Of a stretch of 64,000 nt of DNA, positions 8,200-16,922 are shown piece by piece. Source of the stretch: Mojavia pulchra JT2-VF2 (GTDB lineage: Bacteria; Cyanobacteriota; Cyanobacteriia; Cyanobacteriales; Nostocaceae); assembly GCA_019359325.1 (NCBI GenBank), contig JAHHHN010000002.1, positions 1-64,000 of the forward strand, read 5' to 3'. The notes under the pieces are model-generated. The model saw nothing but the letters and a program-made list of their open reading frames with translations, was not told the DNA's origin and searched no databases. The stretch's first letter is position 1. Each line of letters begins with the position of its first letter. A program made the translations under genes and the position numbers.

Positions 8200-9486
8200 A
8201 TGAATATAGCAGTGGTGGGGTTAAGCCATAAAACAGCCCCAGTAGAAATTCGGGAAAAGCTGAGTATTCCAGAACCACAAACCGAAAGCGCGATCGCTCA
8301 ACTTACCAGCTATCCCCATATTGACGAAGTTGCCATTCTGAGTACTTGTAACCGTCTGGAAATTTATATCGTGACTGGTGAAACAGAACACGGTATCCGG
8401 GAAGTAACTCAGTTTCTGGCTGAATACAGCAAATTGCCTGTAATCTCTTTGCGACATCACCTGTTTATGTTGTTGCATGATGATGCAGTGATGCATATGA
8501 TGCGGGTGGCAGCTGGGTTAGATAGTTTGGTACTCGGAGAAGGTCAAATTCTAGCTCAGGTGAAGAATACTCACAAACTGGGGCAGCAATACAACGGTAT
8601 AAAAACAATTTTGAATCGCTTATTTAAGCAAGCACTAACAGCTGGCAAGCGGGTGCGGACTGAAACTAGCATTGGTACTGGCGCAGTCTCTATCAGTTCG
8701 GCAGCAGTGGAGTTAGCACAGATGAAAGTGGCAAATTTAGCTGCTTGTCGAGTGGCAATTCTCGGTGCTGGTAAAATGTCGCGCTTATTGGTGCAGCACC
8801 TAATTTCTAAAGGGGCTGGGCAAATTAATATTTTAAATCGCTCTCGTGAACGTGCCCTAGAATTGACCAAACAATTCCCCGATCAGCCTCTCGAAATTCA
8901 TCCACTATCGGAAATGATGGCAGTAATTGCTAACAGCGATTTGGTATTTACAAGTACTTCGGCCACAGATCCGATCCTTGACCGCGCCAAGTTAGAAATA
9001 GTTTTAGAGCCTAACCAGCCTCTGATGCTATTTGATATTTCCGTACCACGTAATGTCCATGCAGACGTGAATGGATTAGCCAATGTGCAAGCGTTTAATG
9101 TGGACGATTTGAAGGCTGTAGTAGCGCAAAACTACGAAAGCCGCCGGAAGATGGCCCAAGAAGCCGAAAAAATACTAGATGAAGAAGTAGAGGCATTTGA
9201 TGTTTGGTGGCGATCGCTAGAAACTGTCTCCACTATTAGCTGTCTGCGAAATAAAGTCGAAACCATCCGCGAACAAGAATTGGAAAAAGCATTGTCGCGC
9301 TTGGGTTCGGAATTCGCAGAAAAACATCAAGAGGTAATCGAAGCTTTAACAAGAGGAATAGTTAACAAAATTTTACATGATCCGATGGTGCAATTGCGAG
9401 CGCAACAGGATGTCGAAGCTAGACGTCGATGTATGCAGACTCTGCAAATGCTATTTAACTTAGATGCAGAAGAACAATTTAGCTGA
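8200..9486 (+). CDS. hemA: Glutamyl-tRNA reductase
   Basis: First committed enzyme of tetrapyrrole synthesis (chlorophyll, haem, phycobilins): reduces Glu-tRNA to glutamate-1-semialdehyde with NADPH. The 428-residue protein has the catalytic Cys50 in STCNRLEIY, the substrate domain with [17 protein letters not shown], the NADPH fold GAGKMSRLL, and the C-terminal dimerisation helices ending in the [17 protein letters not shown] stretch. The ATG at 8200 gives the standard [19 protein letters not shown] opening. A hairpin (9507-9536) follows the stop. Confidence 0.97.
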   Translation: MNIAVVGLSHKTAPVEIREKLSIPEPQTESAIAQLTSYPHIDEVAILSTCNRLEIYIVTGETEHGIREVTQFLAEYSKLPVISLRHHLFMLLHDDAVMHMMRVAAGLDSLVLGEGQILAQVKNTHKLGQQYNGIKTILNRLFKQALTAGKRVRTETSIGTGAVSISSAAVELAQMKVANLAACRVAILGAGKMSRLLVQHLISKGAGQINILNRSRERALELTKQFPDQPLEIHPLSEMMAVIANSDLVFTSTSATDPILDRAKLEIVLEPNQPLMLFDISVPRNVHADVNGLANVQAFNVDDLKAVVAQNYESRRKMAQEAEKILDEEVEAFDVWWRSLETVSTISCLRNKVETIREQELEKALSRLGSEFAEKHQEVIEALTRGIVNKILHDPMVQLRAQQDVEARRRCMQTLQMLFNLDAEEQFS

Positions 9487-9506
9487 AATCAACAGCTATG
9501 TTCTCA

Positions 9507-9536
9507 TGGTGCGTTAGTGTAATTGCTAATGCACCA
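9507..9536 (+). terminator. Probable hemA terminator
   Basis: TGGTGCGTTAG and CTAATGCACCA form an 11-bp stem with one G-U pair and an 8-base loop, 20 bases past the hemA stop. Confidence 0.55.
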
Positions 9537-9613
9537 CTTATGCTATTGGCATAGGAATTTAGTCAGGCGATCGCATACCAACTTACATAAGCGCTATTCT
9601 GCAACGCCAACAA

Positions 9614-11191
9614 TTAAATACAACCAATATCCTGAAGCATAGTTAAATGCTGCTGCACAGGTGCAATGGTATTTGCGGCAATCATGCCACTAGCAGCGGC
9701 TGCTGGTAAACCAATACCCGGAAATGTCGAATCTCCACAGCACATCAACCCTGGTAGAGGTGTACCAGGGCCGGGAAACATACCAACTCCTGCTTTAATA
9801 GCCGGGCCATAAGAACCTCGATGGCGACGTAGAAAGCGTTCATGAGTCAGAGGTGTACCCACAAGACTAACTTCGCAACGAGAACGAATATCTGGAATGA
9901 TGCGTTCCAAAGCTTGCCACATTACCTCTGCACGCAAAAGCTTTTGTTGGGCATATTCTTGGCTTTTCCTGTCCATTCCCTGCCAAAGAGCATACGGCTC
10001 ATTACCAGGTGTGTAGGCATGAATCATGTGCTTGCCTGGTGGTGCTAGCGATGGGTCGAGAATTGAAGGAATTGATATCAATACAACGTTCTGAGGTGCT
10101 GTCACTCCCATTTCCCAGTTGTTGACAACGATGTAATGACACGCCAAATTTGATTGTAATCCTTGGGCATCAATGCCAAGATGCAGATGCATGAAGCTAT
10201 CGCACTCAGGCGTTGCTTGCCTTTTAGCGCGAAACTTTTGTGGCACTGCCTTCTCTGGCAGCAGCTTCAATGTATCCCAAACCGACGCACCAGAAACAAC
10301 TGCCCGCTGTGCCCGGATTTCCTTACCATCACGTAGACGCACACCTACTGCACGGTTATCTTCTACAAGCACTTGCTCCACATGAGCGCCAAGTAATAGT
10401 TGACCACCGCGACGCTTTAGCCCTTGCACTAGGGCATCAACTAAAGCACCGCTACCACCAATGGGATAGTCAAGTACGACACCTGGACGATACCAATCAG
10501 CAAACATAAACGCTACCTCTGCCGCACTCGTACCATCTGCTGGCAGCCCGGAGAGTAGAAAGGACAGCATATTGAGCCAGTTACGTGTAAATGGGTCTTT
10601 GACAACGCCATCGATAATTTGGCTGAAAGGCCCGGTAAGCTTGGTAATATTTGTAACATGGCTAAATAGGGATGGAGCAAATCGGCTCACAGTTTTAACT
10701 GCACCCCAATCAAAGCGCAATGCGGCTGATGGTATGGCTGTTGCTGCACTAGCTAGTGGTTCCATTACACGCTGGAGTTGCTGCCATTCGGCTACAGCAT
10801 CATCACCACGAAATTTCATCAGCACTTCACAAAATTGTTCAGCACCAACTGATGTATCAAAATCACCTTCTGGCAAACAGCATCCCCAAGTATCGTAGGT
10901 GACGCACGGTAGCTGAGAACCGATTGCGTCTAGTACTTGCCGCAGGGGGTTAGCAGAGGGACTGTAGGATAATCCAGAGTAAAGTGATGGCCCTGAGTCA
11001 AATTTGAAGCCATTGCGTTCAAAAGCGTGGGCTGCACCACCGGGGATAGAGTGGCTTTCGCAAACTATGACATCAAAACCATACCGCGCCAAAAGTGCAG
11101 CACAACTTAAACCACCAATACCGCTACCAATGACAACTACATCTGGCTTCAACAAATTTTGTCTCCCTATTACTTTTGTAAAAACACCCAA
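9614..11191 (-). CDS. FAD-dependent oxidoreductase, CrtI/CrtISO (carotene desaturase/isomerase) family
   Basis: A 525-residue flavoprotein. The dinucleotide-binding motif is VVVIGSGIGGLSCAALLARYG at about 18-38 (GSGIGG 22-27), and the C-terminal FAD signature reads PGLMCCGDSTFPGIGLPAAAASG. Length and the GGAAHAFERNGFKFDSGPSLYSGL block place it with phytoene desaturase-like and carotenoid isomerase-like proteins. It could be a CrtH paralogue or a related all-trans-retinol saturase-like enzyme; I would not name the substrate. The gene is convergent with hemA and is not next to other carotenoid genes. An internal Met is possible, but the first 15 residues before LKPDVVVIG are short enough that the annotated start is reasonable. 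Confidence 0.85.
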   Translation of the reverse strand: MGVFTKVIGRQNLLKPDVVVIGSGIGGLSCAALLARYGFDVIVCESHSIPGGAAHAFERNGFKFDSGPSLYSGLSYSPSANPLRQVLDAIGSQLPCVTYDTWGCCLPEGDFDTSVGAEQFCEVLMKFRGDDAVAEWQQLQRVMEPLASAATAIPSAALRFDWGAVKTVSRFAPSLFSHVTNITKLTGPFSQIIDGVVKDPFTRNWLNMLSFLLSGLPADGTSAAEVAFMFADWYRPGVVLDYPIGGSGALVDALVQGLKRRGGQLLLGAHVEQVLVEDNRAVGVRLRDGKEIRAQRAVVSGASVWDTLKLLPEKAVPQKFRAKRQATPECDSFMHLHLGIDAQGLQSNLACHYIVVNNWEMGVTAPQNVVLISIPSILDPSLAPPGKHMIHAYTPGNEPYALWQGMDRKSQEYAQQKLLRAEVMWQALERIIPDIRSRCEVSLVGTPLTHERFLRRHRGSYGPAIKAGVGMFPGPGTPLPGLMCCGDSTFPGIGLPAAAASGMIAANTIAPVQQHLTMLQDIGCI

Positions 11192-11255
11192 GCCGCTTCA
11201 ACTTTGAATTTTATACTTTTATAAAGAGGCGATCGCAAATGAGGAATACAACCAC

Positions 11256-11864
11256 TCACTGTGTTCTGGGGCAATAAGCAAGGTATTTTGACTGTGCATA
11301 GCCCATCAAAGGAGCTGAAATTGGTACCCAACCACCTTTTCCTCGTGCAATTACAACATTTTGACCATTAGAAACTACTCCCACCCTGGCTGAATTATTA
11401 GAAGGAGCTGTTCGCACCACCAACCCACCATTAGCGGTAACCTTGCGACAAAAGTTTAGCTCAGGGGGTGTTGCGGCTTGTGAGGCTTGGCATGAGGCAA
11501 GAAAATTAGTATGTAATATGTATCCATTAACAGGAGAGGAAATTGCTACCCAGCCATTTTTCCCGCGATTTTCAACTGTGACATTTCTTCCATAGTCTAG
11601 AAGGCCAACAATACGACTATTAACTGATGGCCCTTGCCAGACATAAAGGCCATTCCTTGCCATAATCCGGCGACAGTTACTTGAATATTGCGCTAGTTGA
11701 TATTCACCCTGTTTTTTTTGCAATGTGCTTTCTGAGGCAGAAGTTTGAATTTCTTGATTTTTACTCGTACTAACAGCGAGTGAAGGAGTTGCAAAACCTG
11801 TTGCAGTCAACAATAGCACAGTGCTTAAAATTGAGTATTTTTGGCAAATAAAATTAAATTTCAT
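11256..11864 (-). CDS. Exported protein with two bacterial SH3 domains
   Basis: A 202-residue protein from the second Met (MKFNFICQKYS). Residues 1-31 look like a signal peptide ending near TPSLA. Two SH3b repeats follow, each opening with a cysteine-containing CRRIMARNGLYVWQGPS / CRKVTANGGLVVRTAPS motif, and each ending with GYILHTNFLASC / GYAQSKYLAYC. The paired cysteines could form disulphides in the periplasm. SH3b domains often bind cell-wall peptides. It has no catalytic domain. The gene reads towards the CrtI-like gene, with only 64 bp between them. Confidence 0.8.
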   Translation of the reverse strand: MKFNFICQKYSILSTVLLLTATGFATPSLAVSTSKNQEIQTSASESTLQKKQGEYQLAQYSSNCRRIMARNGLYVWQGPSVNSRIVGLLDYGRNVTVENRGKNGWVAISSPVNGYILHTNFLASCQASQAATPPELNFCRKVTANGGLVVRTAPSNNSARVGVVSNGQNVVIARGKGGWVPISAPLMGYAQSKYLAYCPRTQ

Positions 11865-12313
11865 CCTCAAATCTCTCATTTTTTATTAATTATTTTTGTT
11901 TTGATAAACCTAGAAAAATGTTCTATTATTTTATTTTTGATTTTAGATTACTAAATTAATTACTTATCTAAAACTTAAGGTAATACACATCTTTTACCAT
12001 CAATGCCAATATTTAGTACTGGTATCAATCAATTTTTAAGCTGCTATGCTAGAAATTTAATATCTTATATTTAAAAAACATCTTCTTTAAGAGAGAGCCA
12101 ATATTCATCCCAATGACATAAACGAAAAAATAAGCAATAACACTTAAATTTTGCTAAGAACTATTGCGAAATAGAAATCTATAGTTAATACACAATAAAT
12201 ATTTGTAGGGAAGAGTACTAGCTTAAAATCAGATCTAGAAGTATAAAAAAGCTTGGTTGTTTGGAGCCTTGCGATCGCCTCTTGTAGTATTAAACTCAGC
12301 AAAAATTGCCATC
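11865..12313. promoter_or_regulatory. AT-rich divergent region between the SH3 protein and ribokinase
   Basis: About 450 bp with low G+C and no convincing gene. It probably holds promoters for both flanking genes. A longer in-frame start for ribokinase exists at 12257 but the added residues are not part of the family. Confidence 0.45.
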
Positions 12314-13237
12314 ATGAGTATTATTGTCTTTGGCAGCATCAATATAGACTTAGTAGCAACAACACCTCGGTTGCCAATTACGGGAGAAACACTGTTAGGG
12401 CATGATTTTTTTCAAGTACCGGGAGGCAAAGGCGCAAATCAAGCGGTTGCCTTAACACGATTGGGAATTCCTACTCAAATGATAGGGCGTGTAGGGGCAG
12501 ATAATTTTGGTACAGAATTGATTAACAATTTGCAAACATCTGGTGTCCAGACTGACAATATTGTTGTGGATGAAGCTGTTAGTTCTGGAGTTGCCATTAT
12601 CGCTGTAGATGATAATGGCGGCAACCAAATTATTGTTATTCCTGGCGCTAATGGGCGTGTGAATAATGAAGATGTAGAAAGATTGTCTCCTTTATTAGGG
12701 AGAGCTTCAACACTGCTTTTACAATTTGAAATTCCCCTTTCTGCTGTGGTGGCTGCTGCTAAAGCGGCACGAAAAGCAGGAGTAAAAGTTATTCTCGACC
12801 CAGCACCCGCACAATCTGATATCCCAGATGAACTTTACCCGTTGGTAGATATCATTACACCGAATGAAGTTGAAGCAGGGCAATTAGTAGGTTTTGCTGT
12901 AGATGGCGAAGAGTCGGCAGCAAAAGCAGCAGCAATTTTATTACAAAAGGGTGTGAAATGTGCGATCGCCAAACTTGGTACTAAGGGCGTTTTCTGTGCC
13001 ACAAATGAGGAAACTTTTTTTGTCCCTGCATTTTCAGTTAATGCCGTTGATACAGTAGCCGCTGGCGATGCCTTTAATGGCGGTTTGGCAGCGGCACTTT
13101 ATGAAGGACTTTCTCTGCATCAAGCAGTTGTTTGGGGTGCAGCAGCGGGTGCTTTAGCCGCAACGAAACCAGGGGCGCAAACTTCTTTGCCTGATAGGTT
13201 GACGTTTGATGCGTTTCTAAAGGAAAGGGGTTTTTAA
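12314..13237 (+). CDS. rbsK: Ribokinase
   Basis: Phosphorylates D-ribose to ribose-5-phosphate with ATP. The 307-residue PfkB-family protein has the N-terminal substrate motif GGKGANQAVAL and the C-terminal catalytic/anion-hole motif DTVAAGDAFNGG, in which the Asp is the general base. The start is placed at ATG 12314 (MSIIVFGSINIDLVA), because the upstream extension to 12257 is not family sequence. A nucleoside hydrolase and a cytosine deaminase follow within 2 kb, so its ribose may come from nucleoside cleavage. The end of the gene is followed by a 21-bp tandem repeat. Confidence 0.94.
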   Translation: MSIIVFGSINIDLVATTPRLPITGETLLGHDFFQVPGGKGANQAVALTRLGIPTQMIGRVGADNFGTELINNLQTSGVQTDNIVVDEAVSSGVAIIAVDDNGGNQIIVIPGANGRVNNEDVERLSPLLGRASTLLLQFEIPLSAVVAAAKAARKAGVKVILDPAPAQSDIPDELYPLVDIITPNEVEAGQLVGFAVDGEESAAKAAAILLQKGVKCAIAKLGTKGVFCATNEETFFVPAFSVNAVDTVAAGDAFNGGLAAALYEGLSLHQAVVWGAAAGALAATKPGAQTSLPDRLTFDAFLKERGF

Positions 13238-13345
13238 TGAACCGCAAAGGACATAGAGGAGACTATTAACTTTTGCTTATTGCCTTATTGACAAATGGTC
13301 AATGAAAAATGGCTCTTTCAAGCCAAAGGCAAAAAATGTAATCAG

Positions 13346-13506
13346 ATACAATCGCATTGTCACCCAATACAATCGCATTGTCACCCGATACAATCGCATT
13401 GTCACTCGATACAATCGCATTGTCACTCGATACAATCGCATTGTCACTCGATACAATCGCATTGTTACCCAATACAATCGCATTGTCACTCGATACAATC
13501 GCATTG
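13346..13506. repeat. 21-bp tandem repeat, 7 full copies plus a part copy
   Basis: Each unit begins ATACAATCGCATTG and ends TCACTCG or TCACCCA/G. Copies start at 13346, 13367, 13388, 13409, 13430, 13451, 13472 and 13493 (partial). Each unit contains ACAAT-CGC-ATTGT, a 5-bp-arm palindrome. Since 21 is a multiple of three, several frames stay open on both strands and give heptad peptides, but none has a ribosome site or family match. This is the LTRR-like class known in Nostocales; there are no spacers, so not CRISPR. Confidence 0.9.
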
Positions 13507-13598
13507 CATTGCGATGCGTTAACATAGCACGCTAATATTTCCAGGCAAAGGGGATGAAGGAAAAAAATAACCAATGCCCTATGCCCCATGCCCCATGC

Positions 13599-14030
13599 CT
13601 ACTTGCCGATATCCTCATTCCACAGTTCTGGATTAGTTTCAATAAATTCACTCATCATTTTTTCGCATTCATCAAGACTTAGATCAATTACTTCCACGCC
13701 GTGAGATATCATAAATTCTTTAGCACCAGGAAAAGTTTTAGACTCTCCGGCAATAACTTTTTTAATGCCAAATTGCACTACTGCCCCAGCGCATAAGTAA
13801 CAAGGCATTAAGGTTGAGTAGAGTGTTGTACCTCTGTAGTTCCCGACTCTGCCAGCGTTGCGGAGACAATCAATTTCGGCGTGGGTGACAGGATCGCCAT
13901 CTTGTACACGCTTGTTGTGTCCTTTGCCGAGAATTTTGCCATCCTTGACAAGAACCGAACCAATGGGAATTCCACCTTCTTGTCTGCCTTGTTTTGCTTC
14001 TTGAATAGCAGCTTGCATAAATTCATCCAT
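13599..14030 (-). CDS. Cytosine deaminase, yeast Fcy1-like
   Basis: Zinc hydrolase predicted to turn cytosine into uracil plus ammonia. The 143-residue protein shows the deaminase motifs His50-Ala-Glu52 (THAEIDCL) and Pro76-Cys77-x-x-Cys80. Unlike tRNA adenosine or guanine deaminases it carries the Fcy1-type features by eye: EGGIPIGSVLVKDGKILGKGHN at the start, GTTLYSTLMPC, and the C-terminal ETNPELWNEDIGK end. It is divergent from the nucleoside hydrolase, with only 17 bp between start codons. The ribokinase ends 360 bp away. Guanine/other nucleobase deaminase is the main alternative. Confidence 0.88.
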   Translation of the reverse strand: MDEFMQAAIQEAKQGRQEGGIPIGSVLVKDGKILGKGHNKRVQDGDPVTHAEIDCLRNAGRVGNYRGTTLYSTLMPCYLCAGAVVQFGIKKVIAGESKTFPGAKEFMISHGVEVIDLSLDECEKMMSEFIETNPELWNEDIGK

Positions 14031-14047
14031 TGTTTAATTCTCCTTGT

Positions 14048-14971
14048 ATGTCAAAACAACTCGTATTAATGGATCACGATGGCGGTATAGATGATTATTT
14101 GGCAACTATGCTGCTGTTGACGATGGATCATGTTGAACTCCTCGGCGTTGTCGTGACTCCAGCTGATTGCTATATCCAACCAGCAGCTAGTGCTACACGT
14201 AAAATCTTAGATTTGATGGGATTCTCTCATATCCCGGTTGCCGAAAGCACGGCGCGCGGTATCAACCCTTTTCCCTATCTTTATCGCCGTGATTCTTTTA
14301 TCGTTGACCATTTACCAATTCTCAATCAAAGCGAAACTGTTAATACTCCCTTAGTTGCCCAAACAGGCCAAGATTTTATGGTCAGGGTTCTGCGTGAGGC
14401 TACTGCACCAGTAACTTTGATGGTAACCGGGCCGTTGACGACAGTAGCAGTGGCCTTAGATAAAGCACCGGACATTGAAGCAAAAATTCAAAAGATAGTC
14501 TGGATGGGAGGTGCTTTAAATGTCCCAGGTAATGTAGAAAAAAATTGGGAACCTGGACAAGATGGTTCTGCTGAATGGAATGTTTATTGGGATGCCGTTT
14601 CAGCAGCGCGAGTGTGGCAAACCCAAATTGAAATCATTATGTGTCCTTTAGATTTAACTAATAATGTGCCAGTGACATCGGAGATAGTTTACAAAATGGG
14701 GCGACAACGCCACTATCCTGTTTCTGATTTAGCAGGGCAATGCTATGCACTAGTTATTCCCCAAGATTATTATTGTTGGGATGTGCTGGCGACGGCTTAT
14801 CTTGGACACCCGGAATTTTATCAACTACGCGAGTGGGAAACAGAAATTATTACTACTGGTCTTAGTCAAGGGCGTACTAAAGTAGTGCCTAGTGGTCGAA
14901 AGATTTATGCGATGGACAAGGTAGATAAAGAGGCGTTTTACGCTTATATTTTGCAGCAATGGGCACGTTGA
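14048..14971 (+). CDS. Nucleoside hydrolase (IUNH family)
   Basis: Cleaves the N-glycosidic bond of ribonucleosides to base plus ribose. The 307-residue protein has the N-terminal calcium-binding motif as DHDGGIDD (residues 9-16; the family consensus is DxDxGxDD), then MVTGPLTTVAVAL and the GGALNVPGN block. The start is the ATG at 14048 (MSKQLVLMDHDGG), not the upstream in-frame one at 14030, which would overlap the divergent deaminase. Base specificity is unclear; a cytosine deaminase next door suggests pyrimidine nucleosides. A perfect palindrome (14990-15020) lies just after the stop. Confidence 0.92.
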   Translation: MSKQLVLMDHDGGIDDYLATMLLLTMDHVELLGVVVTPADCYIQPAASATRKILDLMGFSHIPVAESTARGINPFPYLYRRDSFIVDHLPILNQSETVNTPLVAQTGQDFMVRVLREATAPVTLMVTGPLTTVAVALDKAPDIEAKIQKIVWMGGALNVPGNVEKNWEPGQDGSAEWNVYWDAVSAARVWQTQIEIIMCPLDLTNNVPVTSEIVYKMGRQRHYPVSDLAGQCYALVIPQDYYCWDVLATAYLGHPEFYQLREWETEIITTGLSQGRTKVVPSGRKIYAMDKVDKEAFYAYILQQWAR

Positions 14972-14989
14972 GTTTTTCGTGAATAACAA

Positions 14990-15020
14990 GATCCCCGACT
15001 TCTTTAAGAAGTCGGGGATC
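14990..15020 (+). repeat. Perfect 15-bp-arm palindrome after the nucleoside hydrolase
   Basis: GATCCCCGACTTCTT, one base, then its exact reverse complement. It lies 18 bases after the stop and could terminate transcription, though no T-run follows. The same wording is, from memory, a common dispersed Nostoc repeat. Confidence 0.75.
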
Positions 15021-15069
15021 TAAGGTTATCAATTTTTACAAATTATATCATGTCCGTTTAAATAACTGT

Positions 15070-15140
15070 CATTGCGACCGAAGGGAAGCAATCACAAAAT
15101 TTTTGTGATTGCTTCGTTTCACTTCGTTGCACTCGCAATG
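15070..15140. repeat. MITE-like palindromic element
   Basis: Outer arms CATTGCGA / TCGCAATG flank an inner 14-bp perfect stem (AAGCAATCACAAAA, 15086-15099, against 15101-15114). The CATTGCGA...GAAGCAATC wording returns in the element near 47.04 kb. It sits between convergent genes (nucleoside hydrolase and Nudix). Confidence 0.7.
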
Positions 15141-15171
15141 ATGTTTTATAAGTGATCGGCTGAACATGATA

Positions 15172-15753
15172 TTACTTGTTAACTTTCAGGAAATTTAATC
15201 CTAAAAAAAGAGCAGCAACGCTACCTGCTACAGAGATTTCACCCTGAGCAATTTTATCTAAAACTGATTCTACAGGAATTAATAATACTTCAATTTCTTC
15301 TGTGATATCTAGCTGTTGTTCTTCTACTTTAATTACATTTTCGGCTAAAAATAAATGTATTTGATTGGTATCTTTACTCGGCTTATCGTAAAGTGTGGCA
15401 ATTTTTTTCACTTGTTGAGCAACATAACCAGTTTCTTCTACCAATTCTCTAACTGCTGCTACTTCAGCACTCTCTTGATGTGGGTCAAAACTACCAGCCG
15501 GTAATTCTATGAAAAATTCACCGACTGCGTGTCTATATTGACGTACAAAAATAATTTCTTGATTAGTAGTTATAGGTAAAATTAAAGCTACATCCGGTTT
15601 AATATTAACAAAATAATCATCTATAAGTTTTCCATTCGGTAATTCGATTTCATCTTGCCTTACCTGACACCAGTGATGATTTAAAACCATTACTGATTTA
15701 CGGATTTTCCATTTCTCTAACTTTTTCATAGATGCAGTAAAATCTGACGACAA
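15172..15753 (-). CDS. Nudix hydrolase, ADP-ribose pyrophosphatase-like
   Basis: Hydrolyses nucleoside diphosphates linked to another group; ADP-sugar is the likely substrate class. The Nudix box is AGSFDPHQESAEVAAVRELVEETGY; it keeps the core REL-EETG but has one extra residue between the first Gly and Glu compared with GX5E. The 193-residue length and the leading PDVALILPIT / FVRQYRHAVGEFFIELPAG segment fit the ADP-ribose pyrophosphatase branch. A second Met (MKKLEKWKI, eight residues in) could be the true start. The gene is divergent from the epimerase. Confidence 0.88.
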   Translation of the reverse strand: MSSDFTASMKKLEKWKIRKSVMVLNHHWCQVRQDEIELPNGKLIDDYFVNIKPDVALILPITTNQEIIFVRQYRHAVGEFFIELPAGSFDPHQESAEVAAVRELVEETGYVAQQVKKIATLYDKPSKDTNQIHLFLAENVIKVEEQQLDITEEIEVLLIPVESVLDKIAQGEISVAGSVAALFLGLNFLKVNK

Positions 15754-15869
15754 TATGTATAAAACTTTGGTAATAAACTTGAATGTAAAAAAGTATAACA
15801 GATGTATAAGAGCATCTAAAAATTAAACTTAAACTGTGTTGTTTGCCTAAGCAATCAAGCACATATATT

Positions 15870-16922
15870 ATGCAAATAGATGTCAAAATATTTACAGTTA
15901 ACAAGCGATTCCCTTTAAAAATTAGTCGGGGCACAACGGCACAAACAACAAATGTGTGGGTAAGTATTTCCCAAGATGGGATTGAAGGCTGGGGGGAAGC
16001 ATCACCATTTGGGGTAGGCAATTATTCGCAAGCAACTGAGCAAATCAAGGATGCTTTGCAACAAGTTGCACCTCGACTGCAAGTTTTTAGCCCTTTACAG
16101 CGGCAGCAAATTGAACAAGAGTTAAAAACAGCGCAGGTTCCTTCCTCAGTTAGAGCTGCACTGGATATGGCAATGCACGACTGGCTAGGTAAGCGTGTAG
16201 GACTACCGCTATGGCAAATCTGGGGGTTAGATCGTAATGCCATAGTGCCAACTTCAGTGACAATTGGCATTAATTCCCCAGAAGGGGCGAGGGCTAGGGC
16301 GCGAGACTGGTTACAATTTACCGATGTTCGCCTGTTTAAGGTGAAGTTAGGTAGCCCGGATGGTATAGAAGCAGACCGTAAAATGTTATTAGCCGTAAAA
16401 GAGGAAGCACCACATCTAGAATTATTTGTTGATGCTAACGGTGGTTGGAGTTTAGAACACGCTATTGAGATGTGTAATTGGCTAGCTGATTTAGGTATAA
16501 AGTATGTAGAACAGCCGCTGCCACGGGGACAGGAAAAAATTTTAACCCAGCTAAAGGAGCATACACCCCTGCCTATATTTGTCGATGAAAGTTGCTTCAC
16601 CAGTGCAGATATTCCCCAATTAACAAACTATGTGGACGGCATTAACATCAAAGTCATGAAATCAGGAGGCTTAACAGAGGCAATGCGAATGGTACATACA
16701 GCGCGAGCCTATGGGTTGCAAGTAATGTTCGGTTGCTATTCTGATAGTTCGCTAGCCAATACAGCAGCGGCACAACTAGCGCCACTAGCTGATTATTTAG
16801 ATTTAGACAGTCACCTCAACTTAATCGATGACCCATTTACAGGTGCATTGATTCAAGAGGGGAAAGTTTTACCCAATGATTTACCTGGTTTGGGGGTACA
16901 ATACAGTGCGTCTGCCACTTAA
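15870..16922 (+). CDS. Dipeptide epimerase / N-acetyl-D-glutamate racemase (DgcA-like)
   Basis: Enolase-superfamily enzyme of the Ala-Glu epimerase class, 350 residues from ATG 15870 (a TTG 27 bases upstream is rejected). It has the KxK catalytic pair in FKVKLG (about 157-159), the metal ligands Asp188 (FVDANGGW), Glu214 (VEQPL) and Asp239 (FVDES), and the second base lysine in INIKVMKSGG. Its stop overlaps the DUF1611 gene by 17 bases. That pair matches the D-glutamate catabolism genes dgcA and dgcN, so racemisation of N-acetyl-D-glutamate is a better guess than a peptidoglycan dipeptide, although L-Ala-D/L-Glu epimerase remains possible. Confidence 0.88.
   Translation: MQIDVKIFTVNKRFPLKISRGTTAQTTNVWVSISQDGIEGWGEASPFGVGNYSQATEQIKDALQQVAPRLQVFSPLQRQQIEQELKTAQVPSSVRAALDMAMHDWLGKRVGLPLWQIWGLDRNAIVPTSVTIGINSPEGARARARDWLQFTDVRLFKVKLGSPDGIEADRKMLLAVKEEAPHLELFVDANGGWSLEHAIEMCNWLADLGIKYVEQPLPRGQEKILTQLKEHTPLPIFVDESCFTSADIPQLTNYVDGINIKVMKSGGLTEAMRMVHTARAYGLQVMFGCYSDSSLANTAAAQLAPLADYLDLDSHLNLIDDPFTGALIQEGKVLPNDLPGLGVQYSASAT

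Noticed and set aside
13346-13506. Possible CRISPR array
   Set aside because: The repeats are 21 bp, directly adjacent and without spacers; no cas genes are present.
15843-15869. TTG start giving a longer epimerase
   Set aside because: The ATG at 15870 gives the family-like start MQIDVKIFTVNKRF.
15870-16922. o-succinylbenzoate synthase (MenC) as name for the epimerase
   Set aside because: The overlapping DUF1611 partner and epimerase-type motifs fit better; no men genes nearby.
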